From Spongiibacter nanhainus (GTDB lineage Bacteria; Pseudomonadota; Gammaproteobacteria; Pseudomonadales; Spongiibacteraceae): a stretch of 64,000 nt of DNA. Shown one piece after another: positions 52,379 through 62,081 of the stretch. Within the stretch, counting starts at the first letter, position 1. Each line of letters begins with the position of its first letter. The position numbers were made by a program, and so were the translations under genes. The notes under the pieces were generated by a model. That model was not told where the DNA came from, searched no databases, and saw nothing but the letters and a program-made list of their open reading frames with translations. Location of the stretch: positions 2,321,001 to 2,385,000 of the forward strand of contig NZ_CP066167.1 of NCBI RefSeq assembly GCF_016132545.1, read 5' to 3'.

Positions 52379-53380
52379 ATGCTCAATATTTCCATTTCCA
52401 ATTACTTTGTCCGAGCGGTGCTTCACCACGCCCCCGCCGCCGGTCTGGATCGCACCGAATTGCTCCGTCAAGCCGGCATTCCTCCTGAGCTCTATGACCA
52501 GCACTACGCGCGAATTTCGGCGGTACGCTTTGCCATGCTGCAAGCCAAGGCCGTGCAAGCCATGGGCGATGAGTTTCTCGGTTATGGACCCAGACGCCTG
52601 CTCCCCGGTACCTGGGCCAATATGTGCCACGCAGTCATTCACTGCCCGACACTGGGGGAAGCCCTGGATCGCTGCTGCAGCTTTTATCGCATGTTTGAGG
52701 ACGGCCTACAGCCCAGCCTGGAGCGGCACGGGGAGCACCTGCGGATTACTATCGAGGCTGGGCGGTCCGATTTTGACTACACCCTCTACGCCTGGGAGCA
52801 AATGATGTACACCCTGCACCGCTTTGCCAGCTGGCTGGTGCGGCAACACGTGCCCCTGGTGTCAATTGACATGGCAGCCCCAGTGCCGGCCCATATCGAC
52901 GACTACCGACATGTGTTTTTAGGGCAACCGGTGCAATTTGATCGGCCGCGATTTGCCCTCACGTTGTCATCGCAGGTGGCGGCCTTACCACTGGAGCAAA
53001 ATGAACAATCCCTGCATCACTTCCTTCACCACCCTTTGCTGGTGCTTTTGGTGCAGCAATACAAACAGCAAAGTTGGTCCCAGCGGGTGCGCCAAGCGCT
53101 GAGCAAAAACCTCCACCTCAGCCCCACCATTGACGACATCGCCGCCGACCTGAAGCTTCACCAGCAGACTCTGCGCCGCCGGCTGGCCAGTGAGGGTGCC
53201 AGCTACAACGAGATCAAAAACCAGTGCCGACGGGATACCGCACTGTATTATCTCGGCAAGCCCCATCTGTCCATCGAACATATCGCGTTGCAGACCGGAT
53301 TTTCCGAGACCAGCGCCTTTACCCGGGCCTTTAAACAGTGGACAGGGGTCGCGCCGCGCCTGTATCGGCGCCGTCAGTAA
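52379..53380 (+). CDS. AraC-family transcriptional regulator (OruR/ArgR_nterm-type)
   Basis: A 333-residue regulator. Residues 1-190 form the Arabinose_bd-like helical sensing part typical of OruR- or MmsR-like members (AAGLDRTELLRQAGIPPE, GYGPRRLLPGTWANMCHAVIHCPTLGEAL). The last 100 residues are the double helix-turn-helix (TIDDIAADLKLHQQTLRRRLASEG, SIEHIALQTGFSETSAFTRAFKQWTG). In this subfamily the effector is often an amino acid, fatty acid or steroid-like compound. Its likely targets are the genes past the convergent terminator at 53422 or distant ones; this is inference. Confidence 0.9.
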   Translation: MLNISISNYFVRAVLHHAPAAGLDRTELLRQAGIPPELYDQHYARISAVRFAMLQAKAVQAMGDEFLGYGPRRLLPGTWANMCHAVIHCPTLGEALDRCCSFYRMFEDGLQPSLERHGEHLRITIEAGRSDFDYTLYAWEQMMYTLHRFASWLVRQHVPLVSIDMAAPVPAHIDDYRHVFLGQPVQFDRPRFALTLSSQVAALPLEQNEQSLHHFLHHPLLVLLVQQYKQQSWSQRVRQALSKNLHLSPTIDDIAADLKLHQQTLRRRLASEGASYNEIKNQCRRDTALYYLGKPHLSIEHIALQTGFSETSAFTRAFKQWTGVAPRLYRRRQ

Positions 53381-53421
53381 ACCACCCCATCTACTGACAG
53401 GCTCAGGCACTGAGTAGACAC

Positions 53422-53451
53422 AAAAAAGCGCGGCATGTTGCCATGCCGCGC
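53422..53451 (-). terminator. Terminator of the nitronate monooxygenase-like gene
   Basis: gcgcggcatg (53428-53437) pairs with catgccgcgc (53442-53451) around a 4-base loop, and on the minus strand a run of six T (53427-53422) follows. A strong intrinsic terminator for the 53.5-57.4 kb operon. Confidence 0.9.
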
Positions 53452-53485
53452 CGCGTCAATGAGGCTTGTTGTTTTTTTGGAGGAG

Positions 53486-54469
<984 letters not shown>

Positions 54470-54480
54470 TCAGGCTCCGC

Positions 54481-55716
54481 TTACATACGCTCGATAATAA
54501 TGGCCGGCGCCATACCGCCCGCAGCGCACATGGTGATCAAACCGCGTTTCAGGTCGCGGCGCTCCAGCTCGTCCAGCACCGTGCCAATCAGAATGGAACC
54601 CGTGGCACCGATGGGGTGACCCAGCGCCATTGCACCACCATTGACGTTGACTTTGTCGCGGTCGAGGTTGAGGTCGCGGATAAATTTCTCGGCCACGACG
54701 GCAAAGGCCTCGTTGATTTCAAACAGGTCGATATCGTCCAAAGTCAGGCCGGCTTTGGCCAGTACTTTCTTGGTGGCGGGTACCGGGGCATTCAGCATCA
54801 AGGTGGGGGAATCACCCATATTGGCCATCGCCACAACCCGGCCGCGGGGCTTCAGGCCGTGCTTCTTGGCGTACTCGGGGGATGTCATCAGCAGTGCTGC
54901 GGCACCGTCCACGACACCCGAGGAGTTACCACCGTGGTGAACGTGCTTGATTTTCAGGTCGGGATACGCCTTGTTGACCAAGCCAGCGTAGGTGGTGCCG
55001 GCCTCGTCCAGAGGCAAATTGGCCAGCTTCTCAAAAGCAGGGTTTAGCTGAGAGAGCGCTTCCAGCGTGGTGCCGGGACGGGGGAATTCTTCTTTGTCCA
55101 GGGCCAACGTACCGTCTTGCTTATAAACCGGCACCAGGCTCTTGTCGAAATGGCCATTCTTGATAGCGTGATCGGCGCGCTCCTGGCTGACCACGGCCAA
55201 CTGATCCAGGGCCTCACGTTCGATGCCTTCCAGTGTCGCAATCGCATCGGCACAGATACCTTGGTGGGGCTGGGGATGCATTTCCCGCAACACCAGGTTG
55301 CCGTTATCCAGGAACATGGAGGGGTTATTCTCCGCGTGCCCGTAGTTGGACATCATTTCAGTACCACCGGCGATGACCACGTCCTCAAAACCGGCTGAGA
55401 TTGTCGCCGCCGCCAGGTTGACGGTGGTAATGCCCGAGCCACAAAAACGGTCCAGGGTCATGGCACTGCTTTTTACATCGTAGCCCGCTTCCAGAGCCGC
55501 CATACGGCCCAGGTCGCTGCCCTGCTCGCCGCGCTGGGAGCTGGTGCCCCAGATAATGTCATCTACATCGGCAGTGTTCAGGTTGTTGCGCTCGGCAATC
55601 GCCTTGAGCACGGTGGCTCCCAGGTGATGGGGGTGAATACCGGCCAGGGCGCCTTTGCCCGCTTTGCCAATACCGCGGGGGGTACGGCATGCATCAATAA
55701 TCCACGCTTCAGTCAT
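54481..55716 (-). CDS. Acetyl-CoA acyltransferase (thiolase)
   Basis: A 411-residue thiolase of the degradative type. The nucleophilic Cys92 is in DRFCGSGITT, the second site in GGAMALGHPIGATGS and the last in MCAAGGMAPA. NEAFAVVAEKF is also conserved. It cleaves 3-oxoacyl-CoA with CoA in the cytosol. Chain-length or ring preference is not deducible; a FadA6-like step in steroid ring degradation is one option given its neighbours. GAGAGGA lies before the ATG. It is 14 bp before the flavoprotein gene and 26 bp after the crotonase gene. Confidence 0.93.
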   Translation of the reverse strand: MTEAWIIDACRTPRGIGKAGKGALAGIHPHHLGATVLKAIAERNNLNTADVDDIIWGTSSQRGEQGSDLGRMAALEAGYDVKSSAMTLDRFCGSGITTVNLAAATISAGFEDVVIAGGTEMMSNYGHAENNPSMFLDNGNLVLREMHPQPHQGICADAIATLEGIEREALDQLAVVSQERADHAIKNGHFDKSLVPVYKQDGTLALDKEEFPRPGTTLEALSQLNPAFEKLANLPLDEAGTTYAGLVNKAYPDLKIKHVHHGGNSSGVVDGAAALLMTSPEYAKKHGLKPRGRVVAMANMGDSPTLMLNAPVPATKKVLAKAGLTLDDIDLFEINEAFAVVAEKFIRDLNLDRDKVNVNGGAMALGHPIGATGSILIGTVLDELERRDLKRGLITMCAAGGMAPAIIIERM

Positions 55717-55742
55717 CGCTAAATCCTCTCAAGAATATTGGC

Positions 55743-56510
55743 TTACTTGCCCTTCCAATTGGGGGCACGTTTTTCAGCAAAGGCTTTTGAGCCTTCAATG
55801 GCGTCTTCACTGGAGAAAACCGGGTCGACAATGGCGGCCTGATTCTTCCACATTTCCTCTTCTGACCAGTTGCCAGATTCCACCACAACGCGTTTTGACG
55901 CCAGTACCGCCATGGGGCCATTAGCCGCGATGGTTTTCGCCATTTCCAGGGCACCTTCCAGAGCGCTACCCGCCGGCACGATGCGGTTGATCAGGCCCAG
56001 TTCATAGGCCCGTTGGGCGCTGATAAAGTCGCCTGTCAGTGCCATTTCCATGGCGATGCGGGGGGGAATTTGCTTGGGCAAACGCATCAGGCCACCGGCA
56101 GCAGCCGCCAAGCCGCGTTTTACTTCGGGGATGCCAAACTTAACGTTGTCGCCCACAACCAGCACGTCGCAGCTCAGGGCCAGTTCGCAACCACCGGCCA
56201 GGGCGAAACCTTCCACAGCACCAATCAAGGGTTTTTGCGGCAGTTTCTCGACCAGCCCAGCAAAACCGCGGCCCTTAATCATGGGCAGCTCGCCAGTCAC
56301 GAAGGCTTTCAAATCCATACCGGCACAAAAGGTGTTGTCGGCACCGGTGAGAATGGCGGCGCGAATTGAGTCGTCGCTATCCAATTGATCCATTGCCGCC
56401 GCAATGCCTTTGGCGACGGCCAGATTGACGGAATTCTTTGCTTTCGGACGATTGATGGTCACCACCATCACGCCATCTTCTACATTTACTAAAACTGCAT
56501 CTTCGCTCAT
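55743..56510 (-). CDS. Enoyl-CoA hydratase/isomerase (crotonase family)
   Basis: A 255-residue crotonase. The oxyanion-hole stretches are CAGMDLKAF (AGxD) and EGFALAGGCELALSCD (AGGG type). PEVKRGLAAAAGG at about 127-139 has the place of one catalytic Glu (PEV); the usual second Glu place has Ala (AAAAGG), so hydratase activity is not assured and isomerase, hydrolase or ring-hydrolase activity should be considered. The C-terminus EKRAPNWKGK is normal for bacterial members. GGAGGAG lies before the ATG. It leads the ECH-thiolase-flavoprotein run. Confidence 0.9.
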   Translation of the reverse strand: MSEDAVLVNVEDGVMVVTINRPKAKNSVNLAVAKGIAAAMDQLDSDDSIRAAILTGADNTFCAGMDLKAFVTGELPMIKGRGFAGLVEKLPQKPLIGAVEGFALAGGCELALSCDVLVVGDNVKFGIPEVKRGLAAAAGGLMRLPKQIPPRIAMEMALTGDFISAQRAYELGLINRIVPAGSALEGALEMAKTIAANGPMAVLASKRVVVESGNWSEEEMWKNQAAIVDPVFSSEDAIEGSKAFAEKRAPNWKGK

Positions 56511-56614
56511 CGCTTGACTCCTCCCCGTGGAAATCCAGTCGCGCTGCCACTATGTCCAATACCCATTGGTTTAGCCCGTCAGCGGCTTATACATCTGTCG
56601 CGTGAAAATAAAAT

Positions 56615-56632
56615 GGGCCGGTTAACCGGCCC
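56615..56632 (-). terminator. Terminator after the HSD10-like SDR
   Basis: gggccggttaaccggccc is a perfect 18-bp palindrome. On the minus strand it is followed by ATTTTATTTT, making an intrinsic terminator 17 bp past the SDR stop. It separates this gene from the crotonase operon. Confidence 0.85.
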
Positions 56633-56648
56633 AAAATCAGCGCCCGCC

Positions 56649-57422
56649 TTAGCGAGGCTGCATGCGGATGGCACCATCCAGACGGATACATTCGCCATTC
56701 ATGTACTCATTCTCTGCCATCATCACAGACAGGTGAGCGATCTCTTCAGGGCGACCCAGACGCTTGGGGTTAACCACGCTGTTTTCCAGCGACTTGTAGG
56801 CTGCCTCGGGCAGAGTTTCAAACAAGGGCGTGTGAATCAGGCCGGGTACGATAGTGTTAACGCGAATGCCGTAAGAGGCCAGATCGCGAGCCATCGGCAA
56901 GGTCATGCCCACAACGCCGCCTTTGGAAGAGCTGTAAGCCACCTGGCCAACTTGGCCTTCGTAAGCGGCAACAGAGGCAGTGTTGATGATTACACCGCGG
57001 GCGTTCACGCCGTCGTAAGGGTCATTTTTAGCCATTTGCTCAGCAGCCAAACGAGCAACATTGAAGGTACCGATCAGGTTCACTTCAATAACAGTTTTGT
57101 AGGCGTCCAGCGGGAAGGCGCCATCTTTACCCAGGGTTTTAATGGCGTTGCCGATGCCGGCGTAGTTGTTACAAATGTGCAGACCGCCCCATTTGGCAAC
57201 AACGTCGTTGATTGAGCTTTGCACAGACTCTTCGTTAGTCACGTTGACGTTGTAGAAAGCAACGTTATCAGCACCCAGCTCGCTGATGATATTGTTGGCG
57301 CGCTCTTCGTTCATGTCGAAGATGGCAACCTTGGCCCCTTTGGCCACATAGGCGCGGACGGTGGCCTCACCGAGACCTGATGCGCCGCCAGTAACGATCG
57401 CTACTTTTCCTTGCAAATCCAT
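56649..57422 (-). CDS. 3-hydroxyacyl-CoA dehydrogenase type-2-like SDR (HSD10-like)
   Basis: A 257-residue SDR with VTGGASGLGEATVRAYVAKGAKVAIFD at the N-terminus in two parts, a CNNYAGIG variant of NNAG, and the catalytic Ser-Tyr-Lys in NTASVAAYEGQVGQVAYSSSKGG. The string GQVGQVAYSSSKGGVVGMTLPMARDLA is characteristic of the HSD17B10 (type II 3-hydroxyacyl-CoA dehydrogenase) branch. It should oxidise 3-hydroxyacyl-CoA or a hydroxysteroid with NAD. AGGAG lies before the ATG. It is monocistronic, with a strong terminator after it and a divergent ferredoxin reductase gene upstream. Confidence 0.88.
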   Translation of the reverse strand: MDLQGKVAIVTGGASGLGEATVRAYVAKGAKVAIFDMNEERANNIISELGADNVAFYNVNVTNEESVQSSINDVVAKWGGLHICNNYAGIGNAIKTLGKDGAFPLDAYKTVIEVNLIGTFNVARLAAEQMAKNDPYDGVNARGVIINTASVAAYEGQVGQVAYSSSKGGVVGMTLPMARDLASYGIRVNTIVPGLIHTPLFETLPEAAYKSLENSVVNPKRLGRPEEIAHLSVMMAENEYMNGECIRLDGAIRMQPR

Positions 57423-58022
57423 GGTGATACTCCTCTAGCAGTGTGGGTTGTTTTAAGTAATACCGTCATTATTTATGAGGGACGGCCGGTCATCGCCTGC
57501 AGGTGCCCAGTTAAAACTTGTTAGAACATGGGATACGGCGCCGAGCAATAAACTGATCGCAGCAGCAATCACACCACGGTGCCCCCGCACAGTGGAGCGT
57601 TATTTTGTGCAAGAGCGGGTCGTGCGGCAATGGTCGCCGCCGACATTTTTATTGACATTTTGTTACACAGTTTTAGTAAACAGGATCCGCTCTCCCGCTG
57701 TCAGAATCTTGGGCCAAACGGCGTATTTAAGCCCGATTCGCCGATCAAAGCGGGCATCCTGCTTTTGCCGGTGGCGCCTTACCCTGTAACGATAACAACA
57801 TTTCATGACATTCCTTGTGATGCCGACATCTATAAGCCCTTGCCTCACGCGCTAGGCCTTTCAACCCTAAGACAGGCTCTGGAAATATAAAATTGTCCTG
57901 TCCGGCAACATCCAAAGTTTGTTAATTAGCGACAGGATTTGGCCTGAGTGGGACGCACGGTATATGATTGGCGCCCTTCGGAGTCCCAGAACAACAATCA
58001 CTATTATAGAGAGCCTCACACT
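57423..58022. other. Long divergent region between the HSD10-like SDR and ferredoxin reductase genes
   Basis: No gene is supported in these 600 bp. A TTGACA box is at 57652-57657 with no clear -10. The motif gacagg/cctgtc occurs at 57871 (direct), 57897 (inverted) and 57931 (direct). The 9-mer ccctgtaac at 57782-57790 is half of the palindrome found before the LuxR-type regulator. These may be regulator sites for either gene. Confidence 0.4.
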
Positions 58023-59252
58023 ATGAGCACTGAACATTGTGTCATCGTTGGCGGCAGCCACGCCGCCGCTTCCATCGCCGCGGCCCTTCGCCAGGAAGGT
58101 TGGGAAGGAAAAATTTCCATCGTCGGTGAAGAGCCCCACATGCCCTATCACCGTCCACCGCTTTCAAAGGCCTACTTCTGCGGCGAGAAAAACGAGCACG
58201 AGCTGCTGATTCGCCCCGAGAGTTTTTATGAGAAAAATGACATTGACCTGGTGCTGGGCTCACGGGTAGTTGGCATTGACCGGGAAGCCAAGAAACTGAC
58301 TCTTCACGACGGCGGCGAAATCCCCTACACCAAACTGGCCCTGACCACCGGCGCCAAAGTTCGCAAAATCCCCTTCACTGGCCACGAGCTGCCCGGGGTG
58401 CATTACCTGCGGGACCTGGGTGACGTGGACGAAATCAAAAAATACGTGACTGAAGGTGCCTCTGCGGTGATCGTCGGCGGCGGCTATATCGGTCTGGAAA
58501 CTGCGGCATCACTGCGCAAACTGGGTATGAAGGTCACCGTACTGGAGGCCATGTCTCGGGTGCTGCAGCGGGTCACTGCGCCGGAACTGTCGGCGTTTTA
58601 CACCCGCATCCACACTGAAGAAGGGGTCGATATCCGCACCGATGTCACCCTGGAAGAAATCACTGGCGACGGCAAAGTCAACGGCGTGAGGCTGGCCGAC
58701 GGCACGGTGATCGACTGCAAACTGGTAGTGATCGGCGTTGGTGTTATCCCCGAAACCGAGCTGGCCGAGCAGGCCGGTCTGGTAGTCAACAACGGTATCG
58801 TGGTGAACGAGTTTGCCCAAACCAACGATCCGGATATTGTCGCGGCGGGTGATTGCACCTTCCATCACAACCCCATCTACAACATGGATATCCGCCTTGA
58901 ATCTGTGCAGAACGCCACCGATCAGGGCCGCATTGCCGCTAAAACTCTGTGTGGCAACCCCACCGCTTACAGCGCTCTGCCCTGGTTCTGGTCCGACCAG
59001 TATGATCTGAAACTGCAGATTGCCGGCTTGTCGCAAGGCTATGACCAGGTTGTGGTTCGCGGGGACACTACCAGCGGCCGCAGCTTTGCCGCCTTCTACT
59101 TTAAAGAAGGCCGCCTGCTGGCCGTCGATGCCGTCAATAGTCCCAAAGAGTTCATGATGTGTAAGAAAGCCTTGGCTGCTGGCCAAACGGCTGACCCCAA
59201 CAAAGTCGCCGATCTCAGCATCGAGCTCAAAGACCTTTTCACCGCGCCATAG
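58023..59252 (+). CDS. NAD(P)H-dependent ferredoxin reductase (ThcD/putidaredoxin reductase type)
   Basis: A 409-residue FAD protein that starts at the ATG at 58023. FAD site CVIVGGSHAAASIAAALRQ, NAD site VIVGGGYIGLETAASLRKLG, and the second FAD motif IVAAGDCTFHHN are all present, with ALPWFWSDQYDLKLQIAG as the family mark. It moves electrons from NADH to the 2Fe-2S ferredoxin encoded 33 bp downstream, usually for a cytochrome P450 or a Rieske oxygenase. No P450 gene is in the window, so its oxygenase is elsewhere or is KshA. Confidence 0.93.
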   Translation: MSTEHCVIVGGSHAAASIAAALRQEGWEGKISIVGEEPHMPYHRPPLSKAYFCGEKNEHELLIRPESFYEKNDIDLVLGSRVVGIDREAKKLTLHDGGEIPYTKLALTTGAKVRKIPFTGHELPGVHYLRDLGDVDEIKKYVTEGASAVIVGGGYIGLETAASLRKLGMKVTVLEAMSRVLQRVTAPELSAFYTRIHTEEGVDIRTDVTLEEITGDGKVNGVRLADGTVIDCKLVVIGVGVIPETELAEQAGLVVNNGIVVNEFAQTNDPDIVAAGDCTFHHNPIYNMDIRLESVQNATDQGRIAAKTLCGNPTAYSALPWFWSDQYDLKLQIAGLSQGYDQVVVRGDTTSGRSFAAFYFKEGRLLAVDAVNSPKEFMMCKKALAAGQTADPNKVADLSIELKDLFTAP

Positions 59253-59285
59253 GCGCGGATCAACGACACGGAAACAGGAATCACC

Positions 59286-59606
59286 ATGCCAACAATCAAG
59301 TTTGTCACCCACGACGGCAACGAGCAGGAAGTCGAGGCTGAATCCGGCACTACTGTGATGCAGGCAGCCATGGACAACGGCATTGACGCCATCCTCGCTG
59401 AGTGTGGCGGCGCTTGCAGCTGCGCTACCTGCCACTGCTACGTTGACGAAGCCTGGACTGACCGCATGCCAGAGGCCGATGAGATCGAAAAAGACATGCT
59501 GGACTGTGTGCTGGAGCCCCAGGACAACAGCCGCCTGAGCTGTCAGATCACCGTCACCGACGACCTGGATGGAATCGTCATCCGCCTGCCCGAATCTCAG
59601 TACTGA
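59286..59606 (+). CDS. 2Fe-2S ferredoxin of the P450 redox-partner type
   Basis: A 106-residue adrenodoxin/putidaredoxin-like ferredoxin. The cluster ligands are in ECGGACSCATCHCYV (Cys-x5-Cys-x2-Cys) and RLSCQ. The DEIEKDMLDCVLEP helix is the usual reductase/P450 contact region. AGGA is before the ATG. It forms a pair with the reductase gene just upstream. The bidirectional terminator at 59666 follows. Confidence 0.94.
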   Translation: MPTIKFVTHDGNEQEVEAESGTTVMQAAMDNGIDAILAECGGACSCATCHCYVDEAWTDRMPEADEIEKDMLDCVLEPQDNSRLSCQITVTDDLDGIVIRLPESQY

Positions 59607-59665
59607 TCTCTGTCTCCGTATCGCGCAGAGTGGCTAAGCCCAGAACGGCGTAAAATATCGGGCAC

Positions 59666-59695
59666 AAAAAAACGGCGGGATATCCCGCCGTTTTT
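59666..59695. terminator. Bidirectional terminator between ferredoxin and kinase genes
   Basis: aaaaacggcggga and tcccgccgttttt pair over 13 bp around a 2-to-4-base centre, with A and T runs on the two sides. It serves the ferredoxin gene on the plus strand and the kinase gene on the minus strand. Confidence 0.92.
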
Positions 59696-59726
59696 GTTTC
59701 TCCTCGCCAGGGCGATCATCCATCCC

Positions 59727-60752
59727 TTAGCGACTTTCCTCCACCAAGGCGATACCCAACTCCGCCAATGGCTTAGCCAGGGCGCCGTAGTCCATGGCTT
59801 TCTGGCTGGAGGCATTGCCATCCAGGGCGCGCTTGTAGACTCCCTGTAAAATGGCGCTGAGACGGAAAAAGGAAAACGCCAGGTAAAACTCCCAGTTGTC
59901 GATGCCGTCAATTCCCCGGCGCTCGCAGTAGCGGGCGACGTACTCTTCCTCGGTGGGAATGCCCAATGCTTTGCGATCGGTATTGCCCAGCCCGGGAATG
60001 GCGGCAGTACCTGGTATCCGCAACTGCATGCATTGGTAGGCCAGGTCGGCATAGGGGTGACCCAGTGTCGACAGCTCCCAGTCCAACAGTGCGATGACCT
60101 CAGTGCTATCCTTGGCCAGCATCATGTTGTCGAGCCGGAAGTCACCGTGGACCAGGCAGGCCTGACCGTCGTCCTCGGGCACGTTGGCTTGCAACCACAC
60201 AATGAGCTTTTCCATCGCCTCGACGGTTTCCGTTTCACTGGCCCGATACTGTTTGGTCCAACGACTGAGCTGACGCTCAAAATAATTGCCCGGGCGGCCG
60301 TAGTCGCTCAAGCCCACCGCATCCACGTCAACGTTGTGCAGGTCTGCCAGGACCTTGTTCATGTTGTCGTAAATGGCGCTGCGCTCCTCGGCGCTTTGCT
60401 CAGGCAGAGAGGCGTCCCAAAATATGCGGCCGTCCAGAAAGTCCATCACGTAAAACATGGAACCAATGATGCTGTCGTCGTCGCACAGCACCCGCATGGC
60501 GGGTACCGGCACCGGGGTGTCGGCCAGTGCCGACATCACCCGGAACTCCCGGTCTACCGCGTGCGCGGATTTAAGCAGGTTGCCCGGCGGCTTGCGACGC
60601 AGCACATAGCGGCCGCTGGCGGCCTCGATCAGGTAAGTGGGGTTGGACTGACCACCGGCAAATTTTTCGGCGGTCAACGGCCCCTTAAAGCCGTCGATAT
60701 TGGCTTCCAGATAACTGCACAGCTTGTCGGTATCCAGATCAAAGTTGGACAT
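59727..60752 (-). CDS. ACAD10/LvaA-like phosphotransferase
   Basis: A 341-residue kinase-fold protein of the APH/choline-kinase group, with the catalytic HGDFRLDNMML and the metal motif LLDWELSTLGHPYADLAY. The N-terminal FAGGQSNPTYLIEAASGRYVLRRKPPG is the mark of the ACAD10/11 kinase branch. In animals and in the Pseudomonas levulinate pathway, such kinases phosphorylate 4-hydroxyacyl-CoA so that an acyl-CoA dehydrogenase-like partner can remove phosphate. Here it follows an acyl-CoA dehydrogenase gene by 19 bp. The start is the ATG at 60752 or the GTG at 60755 (GGAGG upstream). Confidence 0.9.
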   Translation of the reverse strand: MSNFDLDTDKLCSYLEANIDGFKGPLTAEKFAGGQSNPTYLIEAASGRYVLRRKPPGNLLKSAHAVDREFRVMSALADTPVPVPAMRVLCDDDSIIGSMFYVMDFLDGRIFWDASLPEQSAEERSAIYDNMNKVLADLHNVDVDAVGLSDYGRPGNYFERQLSRWTKQYRASETETVEAMEKLIVWLQANVPEDDGQACLVHGDFRLDNMMLAKDSTEVIALLDWELSTLGHPYADLAYQCMQLRIPGTAAIPGLGNTDRKALGIPTEEEYVARYCERRGIDGIDNWEFYLAFSFFRLSAILQGVYKRALDGNASSQKAMDYGALAKPLAELGIALVEESR

Positions 60753-60771
60753 CACTCAATTTCCTCCGCAA

Positions 60772-62004
60772 TTATTGACCTGAAAAACGCCCGATAACCT
60801 GCTTGCCTAGCGCCATCTGGTGAACCTGATCCGGACCATCAGCCTGGCGACACCAGCGCGCATAGTTAAAGCCCTCCGCCATCATATAGTCCTCGGTCAG
60901 GCCTCCGGCACCGTGCATTTGCATACAGCGGTCGATCACATTTTGCACCAACAGGGGCACGGTGGTCTTGGTGGCGGCGATCATATCTGTGGTTTGCAAA
61001 GGGCCCTGATCGTCGATCAATTTGCAGGTTTTCAGTACCAGCAGGCGAGCCATTTCTATTTCTGAAAAACTGCGGGAGATCTCTTCGCGAATGGATTGAT
61101 GCTTGGCAAGTGGGCGGCCAAAGGTGCTGCGCTGAGTAACCCGCTGACAGGCCAGTTCCAAACTGCGCTGGGCGGTGCCGATCAGGCGCATGCAGTGGTG
61201 CATGCGACCCGGGGCCAATCGTCCCTGAGCGATCTCAAAACCACGGCCTTCACCCAACAGCACGTTTTCCATGGGTACCCGGACATTCTCAAACACCAGC
61301 TCGGCATGGCCAATCGGGGCGTCGTCGTAGCCCAAGGTGGTCAGGGGGCGGATGATCTTCAAACCCGGGGTACCCTGGGGCACCAATACCTGGGTTTGCT
61401 GCTTGTGGCGGCTGGGGTTATCCGGGTCAGATTTACCCATCACGATAAAGATTTTGGTGCGCTCATTCATGGCGCCAGTGATAAACCACTTGCGGCCGTT
61501 GAGTACCCATTCGTCGCCATCTTTCTCGATCAGTAGTTCGATATTGGTGGCGTCGCTGGAAGCCACCTGGGGTTCAGTCATCGCATAGGAGGAGCGAATG
61601 TCGCCGTTGAGCAGCGGTGTCAGCCATTTTTCGCGCTGGGCATCGGTGGCGTATTTCATGAACACTTCCATGTTGCCGGTGTCCGGGGCATTACAGTTGA
61701 ACACCTCCGGTGACCAGATCACCCGGCCCATTTCCTCACACAAAGGCGCGTAGTCGAGAAAGCTTAAACCGCCGATATCGCTGTATTGGCCATATTCCTC
61801 GGGGACAAACAAATTCCACAGCCCTTCGGCCTTGGCCTTCTCCTTCAGCTCGTCCATCAGCGGCATAACGGCAAAGCGGTTCTCAGCATTGTGAACCTGC
61901 TCGGCATAGGCCTTTTCATTGGGGTAAATATGCTGATCCATAAACCCTTTGAGTTTGGTCAGCAATTCCTGCGCCTTGGGCGAGGGAGTCAAATTGAGGT
62001 CCAT
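60772..62004 (-). CDS. Acyl-CoA dehydrogenase, partner of the ACAD10/LvaA-like kinase
   Basis: A 410-residue acyl-CoA dehydrogenase. FAD and substrate parts are YAMTEPQVASSDATNIE, EWVLNGRKWFITGA, APGRMHHCMRLIGTAQRSLEL, QRSTFGRPLAKHQ, and the C-terminal MQMHGAGGLTEDYMMAEGFNYARWCR. The long form with TNIELLIE and the AMNERTKIFIVMGK segment resembles the dehydrogenase part of ACAD10/11 rather than short-chain ACADs. The gene pair kinase-ACAD is separate here but fused in animals. AGGAG is before the ATG. A histidine phosphatase gene is 60 bp upstream. Confidence 0.93.
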   Translation of the reverse strand: MDLNLTPSPKAQELLTKLKGFMDQHIYPNEKAYAEQVHNAENRFAVMPLMDELKEKAKAEGLWNLFVPEEYGQYSDIGGLSFLDYAPLCEEMGRVIWSPEVFNCNAPDTGNMEVFMKYATDAQREKWLTPLLNGDIRSSYAMTEPQVASSDATNIELLIEKDGDEWVLNGRKWFITGAMNERTKIFIVMGKSDPDNPSRHKQQTQVLVPQGTPGLKIIRPLTTLGYDDAPIGHAELVFENVRVPMENVLLGEGRGFEIAQGRLAPGRMHHCMRLIGTAQRSLELACQRVTQRSTFGRPLAKHQSIREEISRSFSEIEMARLLVLKTCKLIDDQGPLQTTDMIAATKTTVPLLVQNVIDRCMQMHGAGGLTEDYMMAEGFNYARWCRQADGPDQVHQMALGKQVIGRFSGQ

Positions 62005-62030
62005 GATCGTTCTCCTATCGTGGGTAGCCG

Positions 62031-62081
62031 TCAGGTGTAAGTAATTATCAGGTGCAAATAACTATCAGGTGTAAGTGATTA
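62031..62081. repeat. Three 17-bp tandem repeats over the 3' end of the phosphatase gene
   Basis: tcaggtgtaagtaatta (62031-62047), tcaggtgcaaataacta (62048-62064) and tcaggtgtaagtgatta (62065-62081) follow without gaps. The first and third agree in 16 of 17 positions. The third copy contains the last codons and TGA stop of the histidine phosphatase gene; the other two repeat that end downstream. Confidence 0.9.

Noticed and set aside
57867-58151. Minus-strand open frame overlapping the ferredoxin reductase start.
   Set aside because: It overlaps clear FAD-binding codons of the plus-strand gene and shows no domain.
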